Source: Dehalococcoidales bacterium (GTDB lineage: Bacteria; Chloroflexota; Dehalococcoidia; Dehalococcoidales; UBA2162). Taken from it: 26,331 bases of DNA. Below are positions 14,701 through 21,552 of the stretch, in pieces. A model generated the notes under the pieces. The model saw only the letters and a list, made by a program, of their open reading frames with translations. It was not told where the DNA came from and ran no database searches. The stretch is taken from assembly GCA_020343555.1 (NCBI GenBank), contig CP070800.1, positions 53,776-80,106 of the forward strand. Reading direction: 5' to 3'. Each line of letters begins with the position of its first letter. Position 1 is the stretch's first letter. A program made the translations under genes and the position numbers.

Positions 14701-15369
14701 ATGGATACTCAGGAATTTGTGTGTAATATTCCATATTTTGATGGCTTAAGTGAAGATGAACACCTAGCCATTAAAAAACTTGCGATAGAGAAACATTTCG
14801 AACGCGGTGATATCATCATTTACGAAGGTGATAAGGCCACCGCATTGTATGTAGTTTGTTCCGGAGCCGTGAAGATTTTTAAAACATCGATTGAGGGAAA
14901 GGAACAGATACTCAGCATCGCCCGACCAGGCGATTCTTTTAACGATGTAGGGATTTTCGATGAAGGATTGAATCCGGCAAGTGCTCAGGCAATGGGTGAA
15001 GCAGTGATTTTCGAATTAGGCCAGAATGAACTTAATGCAATAATTCAGAATCATCCGATAGTAGCGCATAATACGATAAAGGTGCTGGCTGAACAGGTAC
15101 GTGAGTTAGTTACACTTGTTGAGGATCTTTCCTTTAGACACGTGATCGGAAGAGTAGCTAAAATATTACTTGAATACGCTGGTGCGGAGGAAGCAAATGG
15201 ACCACGTCTGACGCAGCAGGAAATGGCTGCCATGGCAGGAAGTGCTCGTGAAGTTGTCGGCAGGTCATTAAAAACTCTGGAAGAAGATGGTCTGATAAAA
15301 CTGAATAGACACAAAGTTACTATAACGGATATTGAAGCGCTAAGAGAAATGGTCGAAGAACCTGTTTGA
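14701..15369 (+). CDS. Crp/Fnr family transcriptional regulator
   Basis: The 222-residue regulator has an N-terminal cyclic-nucleotide-binding-like beta-barrel (about 10-115, with FERGDIIIYEGDKA, LYVVCSGAVKIFK and RPGDSFNDVG). A long dimer helix follows, then a winged helix at about 175-215 (LTQQEMAAMAGSAREVVGRSLKTLEEDGLI). The recognition helix contains SAREVVGRSLKTL. There is no N-terminal four-cysteine set of true Fnr proteins, so it does not hold an Fnr-type cluster; its ligand may be a nucleotide, CO, NO or other signal. No SD precedes ATG 14701. A CRP-type site with spacing TGTGA-N6-TCACA lies at 16057-16072 and is a natural candidate target. Confidence 0.92.
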   Translation: MDTQEFVCNIPYFDGLSEDEHLAIKKLAIEKHFERGDIIIYEGDKATALYVVCSGAVKIFKTSIEGKEQILSIARPGDSFNDVGIFDEGLNPASAQAMGEAVIFELGQNELNAIIQNHPIVAHNTIKVLAEQVRELVTLVEDLSFRHVIGRVAKILLEYAGAEEANGPRLTQQEMAAMAGSAREVVGRSLKTLEEDGLIKLNRHKVTITDIEALREMVEEPV

Positions 15370-15389
15370 GATAATTGTTACATACAGAG

Positions 15390-15410
15390 ATAATACTTGA
15401 ACGGTATTAT
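15390..15410. repeat. Perfect 7-bp inverted repeat between the Crp/Fnr gene and small ferredoxin gene
   Basis: ATAATAC (15390-15396) and GTATTAT (15404-15410) are exact inverted arms around 7 bases. It lies 20 bases after the regulator stop, is followed by no T-run, and is 38 bases before the ferredoxin start. It could be an operator or a weak hairpin. Confidence 0.45.
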
Positions 15411-15447
15411 TGTCGTGTAAGGAAGTAGGAGAACGATTAATACCTGT

Positions 15448-15654
15448 ATGCCTCAAATAGATAAAGAAAAATGTGACGGATGCGGTGTTTGTGTCACAGT
15501 ATGTTCATGCAAAGCCTTAATTATCATTGACAATAAGGCAAGATATGATGAATCACACAAATGCAGCGGTTGCACCAGGTGGTGCGGGAACTGCGAACTT
15601 GTTTGCCCCCAGGATGCTATAACCTGTCCGTTTGAGATTATAGTAGAGGACTAG
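15448..15654 (+). CDS. Small two-cluster 4Fe-4S ferredoxin-like protein
   Basis: The 68-residue protein carries 11 cysteines. The first cluster set is C9-C12-C15 with C19 and an extra C21 (CDGCGVCVTVCSC). The second is C39-C42-C46-C49-C53P (CSGCTRWCGNCELVCP), with one more residue than usual between its second and third cysteine, and C60 is extra. It would carry low-potential electrons or act as an Fe-S adaptor. ATG 15448 is the first ATG in frame; the nearest SD, AGGAG, is 15 bases upstream, which is far. It follows the Crp/Fnr gene by 78 bases and may be co-transcribed with it. Confidence 0.82.
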   Translation: MPQIDKEKCDGCGVCVTVCSCKALIIIDNKARYDESHKCSGCTRWCGNCELVCPQDAITCPFEIIVED

Positions 15655-15848
15655 ATTTTCTTTTTTGGGATCTTCTCTCGAGTTCTCATTTCATTAATTA
15701 TACTTCATATGCTTATATTCCACGCTTATTGTTAACTTTTCAACCTCGAGTTTCCATATTGAGATTATTATCACATACACAATTTTTTCCAGTTATTAGA
15801 ATTATCTTAACCTGAATATTACCTGTGGATGTTGGGAAGGTGATAGAG

Positions 15849-16046
15849 ATGGTGACATGGAAGTTGAAGGCTTGTCCAAGATGTGGAAGTGATATGTACA
15901 TTGAGAAAGACTTCGATGATGTTTACCAGAAATGCCTGATGTGCTCCTATCGTATTGATCTGGAAAGGGTATCGGTAAACAAAGTTCCGGTTGCAGCAGG
16001 GATCTTCGATGAAGATTTCGAGGATGAACTGTTTGACGACGAATAG
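15849..16046 (+). CDS. Small zinc-ribbon protein with acidic C-terminus
   Basis: The 65-residue protein has CPRC at residues 9-12 and CLMC at 29-32, a CxxC-x16-CxxC zinc ribbon, followed by a short linker and a strongly acidic tail (FDEDFEDELFDDE). The start is ATG 15849, where GGAAGGTGAT gives a good SD six bases away; the GTG at 15825 is less likely. I do not recognise a named family. Such ribbons often bind nucleic acid or act as adaptors. It stands alone behind a 194-base gap with AT-rich sequence in which I found no convincing promoter. Confidence 0.7.
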   Translation: MVTWKLKACPRCGSDMYIEKDFDDVYQKCLMCSYRIDLERVSVNKVPVAAGIFDEDFEDELFDDE

Positions 16047-16056
16047 AGTAATTATT

Positions 16057-16099
16057 AGTGATTAAAGTCACAGAGATATCTTGGAATCAACTATATAAT
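16057..16099 (+). promoter_or_regulatory. CRP-type operator and -10 box ahead of the radical SAM-queA operon
   Basis: AGTGATTAAAGTCACA (16057-16072) matches the E. coli CRP consensus TGTGA-N6-TCACA at nine of ten defined positions. A perfect TATAAT lies at 16094-16099 with no good -35. With a start near 16106, the operator centre (16064.5) would be at about -41.5, the classic class II activator position. A Crp/Fnr gene lies 0.7 kb upstream. Confidence 0.65.
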
Positions 16100-16125
16100 A
16101 GATAGTGTGGTTGTAGGAGGTGGAG

Positions 16126-16149
16126 GTGGACCGGCGAGTCCCGATTTAA
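16126..16149 (+). other. Possible seven-codon leader ORF entering the terminator hairpin
   Basis: AGGAGG (16115-16120), five bases before GTG 16126, opens MDRRVPI with TAA at 16147-16149. The frame covers the 5' arm and loop of the terminator at 16133-16168, so a translating ribosome would block that hairpin. It may be chance, since the frame is very short. Confidence 0.35.
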
Positions 16150-16168
16150 TCGGGACTCGCCTTTTTTT
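16133..16168 (+). terminator. Strong intrinsic terminator before the radical SAM gene
   Basis: A perfect 13-bp stem, GGCGAGTCCCGAT / ATCGGGACTCGCC with a 3-base loop, is followed by seven T. It ends transcripts from the zinc-ribbon gene. If the TATAAT at 16094 is active, it is also a leader terminator (attenuator) for the radical SAM-queA operon, whose first gene begins at 16220. Confidence 0.92.
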
Positions 16169-16219
16169 ACTTGAGTCTGAAGCAGATATTAATTAGAATA
16201 ATTCAAGAAAGGAAGTAAT

Positions 16220-17152
16220 ATGGCATTCGAAAGACCAGATATTATAAGACCTCCTAGTGAAGCTCGAAGCTATTATCTGCCATTGACGGCGGGATGCTCC
16301 AATAATACCTGTACATTCTGTCAATATTACGGTTCAAAGCTGCAGATACGGAATGTTGAGGAAGTGATTGATGAGATTGATGCGTTGGCAATGTACGTAA
16401 ACAATAACGTACGCATTCCGGGCGTACCAGATATCGTTTACTGGGTGGCAAGTGATTGGGATGGAAAAGGAGTGTTTCTACAGGATGCAGACGCGCTCGT
16501 ATATCCATACGATAAGCTTAAAATGGTTCTTGAACACCTGAATAAAAAACTGCCCCTCGTTGAACGGGTAGCAATTTATGCAACAGGGAAGGATATACTA
16601 CGGCGAACGCAAGAAGAACTCGAAGAACTGAAAAAGTTGAAACTGGGTATCGTCTATATAGGGCTGGAGAGTGGCGATAACGAGGTGCTGAGAGATGTAG
16701 GGAAAGGGATAACATCGGAAGAGATGATTGAAGCAGTGAAAAGAGTGAAAACTGCAGGAATGCTTACTTCTGTAATGGTAATTCTGGGGCTTGGTGGTGT
16801 TGAAAAAAGTGAAAGACATGCCTATGAAACGATCAGGGTATTAAATGAAATGGATCCTGATTATGTTGGCGCACTTACTCTATTGTACGTAGAAGATGCT
16901 CCTATTATGAAAGAAATGACCGAAGGCAGATTTCATACAATTTCGGAATTTCAGTCGCTTAAAGAACTGCTGATAATGATAGAAAACTCAAATTTTACCA
17001 ATTGTTTCTTCAGCTCGATGCATGCCTCAAATTATCTCGCAGTAAGGGGAAGGCTTCCCCATGAGAAAGAAAAAATGGTTGCCCAGTTGAAGAGCGTGAT
17101 TGGAAAAGGCGACCAGTCGACACTCCGGCCTGAATCATACCGGCGCCTGTAA
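16220..17152 (+). CDS. Radical SAM protein with CX4CX2C motif
   Basis: The 310-residue radical SAM enzyme has the cluster motif GCSNNTCTFCQYY, a CX4CX2C spacing shared by a subgroup of the superfamily, starting at about residue 26. Further radical SAM landmarks are VYIGLESGDNEVL (SAM-binding GxE-like strand) and VMVILGLGG. There is no TRAM, B12 or SPASM domain; the C-terminus is short and basic. SD AAGGAAG supports ATG 16220. It is 11 bases before queA and probably co-transcribed, so a role in tRNA or queuosine metabolism is possible. It does not look like QueE. The substrate is unknown. Confidence 0.87.
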   Translation: MAFERPDIIRPPSEARSYYLPLTAGCSNNTCTFCQYYGSKLQIRNVEEVIDEIDALAMYVNNNVRIPGVPDIVYWVASDWDGKGVFLQDADALVYPYDKLKMVLEHLNKKLPLVERVAIYATGKDILRRTQEELEELKKLKLGIVYIGLESGDNEVLRDVGKGITSEEMIEAVKRVKTAGMLTSVMVILGLGGVEKSERHAYETIRVLNEMDPDYVGALTLLYVEDAPIMKEMTEGRFHTISEFQSLKELLIMIENSNFTNCFFSSMHASNYLAVRGRLPHEKEKMVAQLKSVIGKGDQSTLRPESYRRL

Positions 17153-17163
17153 CAAAACGAATA

Positions 17164-18195
17164 ATGAAAACCAGCGATTTCGACTATCATCTGCCGTCCG
17201 AACTGATAGCGCAGACACCGATTATAACTAGGGATCAGTCACGACTGCTTGTATTAAACAAGCAGGACGGTACGATAGAACATCGGCAGTTTACAGCTAT
17301 TACCGAATATCTCAAATCCGGTGACGTTCTTGTTTTCAATAACAGTCGCGTAATTCCAGCAAGGTTAAAAGGAATACGAGTAGATACCGGTGGAAGTGTT
17401 GAATTACTCCTGCTGAGAAAACTCGATAACGGAACATGGCAGACCCTGGTCAAGCCGGGAAAGCGTATCCGGCAGGGAACGATCATTGAGGTAACAAATG
17501 CTAAAACCGGTAATACCATAACGGCAGAAGCCGTCGATTTTGGTGAAGGCGGTACGAGGATTATCAAATTTTCGGACAACAACCTGCTGCGTGATCTGGG
17601 GGAGGTGCCGTTACCTCCTTATATTCATACGCACCTGGATGATCCTGAAAGATATCAGACGGTATATGCCGATCCGGAAGGCAGTGCTGCGGCACCGACC
17701 GCTGGACTGCACTTTACTCCGGAACTCATTCTTGAAATATCCGATAAAGGAGTGAAATGCCTTTTCACTACTCTTCATATTGGCCTGGATACCTTCCGAC
17801 CTGTGAAAGAAAAAGATCCCCGGGAACATGTTATTCATAGCGAATTTGGAATCCTTGATGATGAGACTGCATCGGAAATCAGTAAAGCGAAGAGTGAGAA
17901 ACGCAGGATCATCTGCGTTGGAACGACAAGCGTAAGATTGGTAGAAGCGGCAGCGCAGAACAGCAATGACGATAAGATAAAGCCTTACGAAGGATGGGTG
18001 AACCTCTACATATTACCTGGATACCAGTTCAAGATTACAGACGCGATGATTACGAACTTCCACCTGCCGCGTTCGACCCTGGTCATGATGGTTTCAGCCT
18101 TGGCAGGTACTGAAAATATCAAGAAAGCTTATAAGGAAGCGGTGGAAAATCGGTACCGATTTTACAGTTTCGGGGATGCAATGTTGATATTGTAG
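17164..18195 (+). CDS. queA: tRNA preQ1-34 S-adenosylmethionine ribosyltransferase-isomerase QueA
   Basis: QueA transfers and isomerises the ribosyl part of SAM onto preQ1 in tRNA, giving epoxyqueuosine. The 343 residues match the normal length. Family blocks include FDYHLPSELIAQTP, VFNNSRVIPARLKG, GEVPLPPYI, AAPTAGLHFT, CLFTTLHIGLDTFRPV, ICVGTTSVRLVEAA, YILPGYQFKITDAMITNFH and LPRSTLVMMVSAL. No SD is visible before ATG 17164; translation probably couples to the radical SAM gene 11 bases upstream. queH, acting next in the pathway, lies at 13993-14517. Queuosine synthesis from salvaged preQ1 would need only these and tgt, which is not in this window. Confidence 0.96.
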   Translation: MKTSDFDYHLPSELIAQTPIITRDQSRLLVLNKQDGTIEHRQFTAITEYLKSGDVLVFNNSRVIPARLKGIRVDTGGSVELLLLRKLDNGTWQTLVKPGKRIRQGTIIEVTNAKTGNTITAEAVDFGEGGTRIIKFSDNNLLRDLGEVPLPPYIHTHLDDPERYQTVYADPEGSAAAPTAGLHFTPELILEISDKGVKCLFTTLHIGLDTFRPVKEKDPREHVIHSEFGILDDETASEISKAKSEKRRIICVGTTSVRLVEAAAQNSNDDKIKPYEGWVNLYILPGYQFKITDAMITNFHLPRSTLVMMVSALAGTENIKKAYKEAVENRYRFYSFGDAMLIL

Positions 18196-18199
18196 CTGA

Positions 18200-20089
18200 T
18201 TACAATCCGAGTTCGTTCAGTTTTTCAGCCGTAGGCAGGCCAGCAGAGTCCCATCCACGAAGTTGGTAGTACTCGTCCAGCATCCCGTTATATTCCTCAC
18301 GATCAAGCGTCAGGCCTAACCTTGAAATCAACTCTCCATCCGGTCCGGGCATAATACCCTCCGGGCTGAAGAAAACATCTCCCTTTTTCAAAGGTTCGTT
18401 AAAATAGTAATCCATGACAGAATCATCATTTCTTCCATTCCATCCATACTGAAGTAATACGACTCTCTGCAGATTCAGTATCCTTTCTCCGGAACGATAG
18501 AGTTCATCTTCGGATGTTTCTCTACCGGTAATCGCCGAATATATACGGCTTTCGATTGATGGATCGCCGACATGGCCTTCCGGTGCGTCCTCAGCGGTAA
18601 CCTGCATCGGCCAGTGGACATCACACAGGATAAGACTTTCCTGAGCATAAGCTCTGTCCTGTACCTTTTTCGCGGCGAGTGCTTTACCATCATAAGTAGA
18701 GAAATCGACAGCTTTTTCACCACCCCAGAATCTTTCAGCAAGGATACATAGATCATCGGTTGATAGAAATCCTTCAGTATTATCTCTCTGCCAGGCGCAC
18801 CATGATATCAGTGTATTGCCGCTGATACCGTGAAGCTGACCGACCGGCTTCCTCGGTTCGGTAGCCAACAAAAGAGCGGTCGTAGGTATCAGGCGGGGAT
18901 CGTAGTCTCGACTTTCGTTGGTTCGTGCACCGACATACCTTCGTACAAGTGCTGTAGCTTCTTTACCGAGTGTTTCGGCTGTATAAAGTGTCCCCTTTGC
19001 CATGATATCGCCGAATCCTTCGCGGTATGATAAACGCCGAACGAATTCTTTGATGAATTCAGAACTTCCTGTCTGGGAGAACTTTAATCCTGTTTGTTCT
19101 TCGGTAATTATGCCTTCGCGGAAGCATTGGTTGAGCCAGGAAATTAACGGCTGGGTGACGACAGTATCCAGGCCATAAGCATCACAAAGACGTGTTGCCA
19201 GCAGTGGTACGTTATTACGTTCGCCGTAATACGTCATTGCTTCCATTCCGTATATCGTTCCTGCCTGGCAAAACGACTTGTACCGCCGACCGTCATCCGC
19301 CCTGTAGGACTGTCTTGAACAGCCGATTCCGCAGCCGTAGCAGTTTTCAGGTTTCGTGACACCCGGTATCGCCCATGGCGATGGCGCGTTAAAGGTGGAT
19401 GCCCTGATACTTTTTACATAGTCCGATATTTTCTTGAGAGTATCGGGATCAGCCGCTTCAGGTCGTTTTTCACCTGCAACCACTATCGCCTTAAGGTTCT
19501 TCGAACCCATCAGGTTTCCCATACCTCCGGACGCTGATGCTCCGCGGTCAGCCATTGCAGTAGCAAAGACAACCAGGTTCTCTGCTGCCGGACCTATGGT
19601 CAATACGCTGACGTTCTTGCCGAGTTCGCTGGTCAATCGTTCCTGTGTATCGAAGGTTGTCAGTCCCCACAGGTGAGAAGCGTCTTTGATTTCTGTTATT
19701 CCATCATGAATATACAGGTAGACCGGAGAATCCGATTTTCCGGTTACAGCAAGTGCATCATATCCGGCGAATTTAAGAGAGGAGCCCCATTTGCCTCCCA
19801 GGTTGCCGTAAGAGAACATTTCAGGATCCCGTGAAGGCGATTTACCGCACATGATCCACCGGCATCCGGCAAGCCCGGAAAAGCCGGTAGCCGGACCGGT
19901 CGCGCATATAAGGCAGTTTTCAGAATCGAAAGACTTGGTATCGGGTGGTACGAGTTCACTGAAAAGTTTTACTCCGAAACCTCTACCGCCAATGAATTTT
20001 CCCGAGTAGTCGGAAGTGGGTAATACATGCGAACTGCTTGTTGTGAGATCAACTACCAGGATCTTACCTGCATATCCATATGTATTCAT
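18200..20089 (-). CDS. Aldehyde:ferredoxin oxidoreductase (AOR) family protein, copy 1
   Basis: The 629-residue enzyme belongs to the tungsten/molybdenum bis-pterin AOR family, which oxidises aldehydes to acids with ferredoxin or reduces acids. The N-terminal domain opens MNTYGYAGKILVVDL and carries FIGGRGFG, ATGPATGFSGLAGCRW and NLGGKWG, regions that hold the pterin cofactor. The [4Fe-4S] ligands are C250-C253-C257 (CYGCGIGC) and distal C489 (LILCDVHWP), matching the CX2CX3C-plus-one pattern of Pyrococcus AOR. AAGGA lies eight bases before the start. It is last in a NUDIX-methyltransferase-AOR operon and convergent with queA, 4 bp apart. Substrate range is not visible. Confidence 0.93.
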   Translation of the reverse strand: MNTYGYAGKILVVDLTTSSSHVLPTSDYSGKFIGGRGFGVKLFSELVPPDTKSFDSENCLICATGPATGFSGLAGCRWIMCGKSPSRDPEMFSYGNLGGKWGSSLKFAGYDALAVTGKSDSPVYLYIHDGITEIKDASHLWGLTTFDTQERLTSELGKNVSVLTIGPAAENLVVFATAMADRGASASGGMGNLMGSKNLKAIVVAGEKRPEAADPDTLKKISDYVKSIRASTFNAPSPWAIPGVTKPENCYGCGIGCSRQSYRADDGRRYKSFCQAGTIYGMEAMTYYGERNNVPLLATRLCDAYGLDTVVTQPLISWLNQCFREGIITEEQTGLKFSQTGSSEFIKEFVRRLSYREGFGDIMAKGTLYTAETLGKEATALVRRYVGARTNESRDYDPRLIPTTALLLATEPRKPVGQLHGISGNTLISWCAWQRDNTEGFLSTDDLCILAERFWGGEKAVDFSTYDGKALAAKKVQDRAYAQESLILCDVHWPMQVTAEDAPEGHVGDPSIESRIYSAITGRETSEDELYRSGERILNLQRVVLLQYGWNGRNDDSVMDYYFNEPLKKGDVFFSPEGIMPGPDGELISRLGLTLDREEYNGMLDEYYQLRGWDSAGLPTAEKLNELGL

Positions 20090-20092
20090 TAT

Positions 20093-20851
20093 TTATTCCT
20101 TGATAAAGAAGAAATGATCGATAGGTTCGAAGACAGGCGTATCGGGAGGTTGCGTTTCTACCCACTCACGGAATTTTTTACATCCGTTATTGAATGCATC
20201 GTCACTGATTGCTAACAGTGAGGAGAGACCACGTTGACTGATCTTTTCATAGTATTCCTGGTATGATGAAGCAAATTTTTGATAGATAACTTTATATTCA
20301 ACAAATTTCAAACTGTGTGATGATACGGCGTCGATTATATCCTGTTTATGCGGTATCCTGTCTTCGTCAAACTTGATTGCTTCCGGGAAAAACTGATTCC
20401 AGATTATTTCACTGTCGGTTTCCTGTGTACCGTTGCGGATAACAAGATTGCCTCTATCGATAAGAACGCGTGATATCTCATGGATAACAAGACTATGATT
20501 TTCAAGATGGTGATAAATATTGGACATGAACACCAGATTGATCGAATCGTTTTTTAGTGGAATATATTCAGCAGCAGACGTTACCCAGTGCACGTCGTTA
20601 AGGTTGCGAGAGACTCCTTGTTTCAGCATCTCTAACGATGGATCGAGGGTATAGACAGGACATTTGTACAGGTTCTGCAGCAGCGAAGAAAAACGACCGG
20701 TACCTCCGCCGAGATCGAGTACGGTAGAAATGCTGTCAACCGGGGTGTTTTCTTTCAGGACATCGATCAGCAGAGAAGTAGCATGTTCAGGAAGAGCGCG
20801 TGCAGTATCATATTTGGCAGCGGCATTTTTAGTTTGGTAAATCTTTGACAT
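20093..20851 (-). CDS. Class I SAM-dependent methyltransferase
   Basis: The 252-residue protein shows methyltransferase motif I as VLDLGGGTGRFS (residues about 45-56), motif II as TLDP, and a downstream block INLVFMSNIYHHLEN like the UbiE/Methyltransf_11 group. The C-terminal third is helical and may choose the substrate; nothing identifies it. The gene starts seven bases after the NUDIX stop and ends three bases before the AOR start, without a clear SD, so the three are surely one transcript. A role in modifying an AOR substrate, cofactor or small metabolite is possible but not shown. Confidence 0.88.
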   Translation of the reverse strand: MSKIYQTKNAAAKYDTARALPEHATSLLIDVLKENTPVDSISTVLDLGGGTGRFSSLLQNLYKCPVYTLDPSLEMLKQGVSRNLNDVHWVTSAAEYIPLKNDSINLVFMSNIYHHLENHSLVIHEISRVLIDRGNLVIRNGTQETDSEIIWNQFFPEAIKFDEDRIPHKQDIIDAVSSHSLKFVEYKVIYQKFASSYQEYYEKISQRGLSSLLAISDDAFNNGCKKFREWVETQPPDTPVFEPIDHFFFIKE

Positions 20852-20858
20852 TGGTCAA

Positions 20859-21425
20859 CTACAATCCGGATTCTCGTATCTTTAACGCTTGATCCAGTAA
20901 TAATAACTCGCCTTTATCAAGTGGAAGCTGCTTCACTTCAATAATATCAAGGAATTCTGAATCATCAACCCAGTCATCAGGTATAACCGTTTCAGATTTG
21001 TATTCCAGTGCTTCTGAGATAAATATCGGCCATATTGAATCAGGAAAGGGATATTTAAAACCATCTGGTTTACTGAAAAGATAATGGAGATGCATGAAAC
21101 CGATATGTTTCAGGTCGCTGATAGTCCACCCGGTCTCTTCGAGGATCTCGCGATGCAAGGCTTCCAGTGGACTTTCTCCCGGTTCCAGCCTGCCGCCAGG
21201 GAGGATATATTGATGTCCATTCTCCTGACTTACTACAAGTATGGAGTTTTCCTTGAATACTATCGATCGTGCCGATGATATATATTGTTCAGGGGCTATG
21301 GTATCTGACAAGTACGTAGTAATCTTGACAGGCATAGTTCCTTCACCCCACATGACATCTATGCTGCCAAGTTTTGTGCTGTTACCCAGGTACTTTTCTA
21401 AGTCTCCACTCATTTGACTGTACAT
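20859..21425 (-). CDS. NUDIX hydrolase
   Basis: The 188-residue protein has a full NUDIX box, GRLEPGESPLEALH followed by REILEETGW, fitting G-x5-E-x7-REUxEExGU. The fold is supported by ARSIVFKENSILVVSQENG before the box and IFISEAL after it. About 45 N-terminal residues lie before the NUDIX domain. Members cleave nucleoside diphosphate derivatives, for example oxidised nucleotides, ADP-ribose or NADH. The start may be ATG 21425 (AGGA 13 bases upstream) or ATG 21413. It is the first gene of the operon with a methyltransferase and an AOR, an unusual set. The substrate is unknown. Confidence 0.88.
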   Translation of the reverse strand: MYSQMSGDLEKYLGNSTKLGSIDVMWGEGTMPVKITTYLSDTIAPEQYISSARSIVFKENSILVVSQENGHQYILPGGRLEPGESPLEALHREILEETGWTISDLKHIGFMHLHYLFSKPDGFKYPFPDSIWPIFISEALEYKSETVIPDDWVDDSEFLDIIEVKQLPLDKGELLLLDQALKIRESGL

Positions 21426-21448
21426 ATTAGGAAGATATTCCTGACGGA

Positions 21449-21478
21449 AGTATACTATTCATACGTCTCACTTCACAA
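21449..21478 (-). promoter_or_regulatory. Candidate promoter for the NUDIX-methyltransferase-AOR operon
   Basis: On the minus strand TTGTGA (21478-21473, four of six) is followed after 18 bp by TATACT (21454-21449, five of six). The -35 box overlaps the palindrome at 21474-21486, so a bound protein would affect this promoter. Confidence 0.45.
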
Positions 21479-21486
21479 GACTTGTG
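21474..21486. promoter_or_regulatory. Perfect palindrome between the divergent AOR operons, candidate operator
   Basis: CACAAG-A-CTTGTG is a perfect 6+1+6 palindrome in the 127-base gap between the NUDIX operon and the second AOR gene. It covers the leftward -35 and sits eight bases 5' of the rightward -35 (21494). Position and symmetry suit a dimeric regulator; the regulator is unknown. Confidence 0.55.
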
Positions 21487-21493
21487 GCACTAT

Positions 21494-21522
21494 TTGAGAA
21501 ATTAGTGATGAAACTGTAGGAT
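21494..21522 (+). promoter_or_regulatory. Candidate promoter for the second AOR gene
   Basis: TTGAGA (21494-21499, five of six) is followed after 17 bp by TAGGAT (21517-21522, four of six). The start would be near 21529, leaving about 24 bases of leader before ATG 21553. Confidence 0.5.
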
Positions 21523-21552
21523 ATACGCAATATTGAATGAAAAGAAGTAAAA

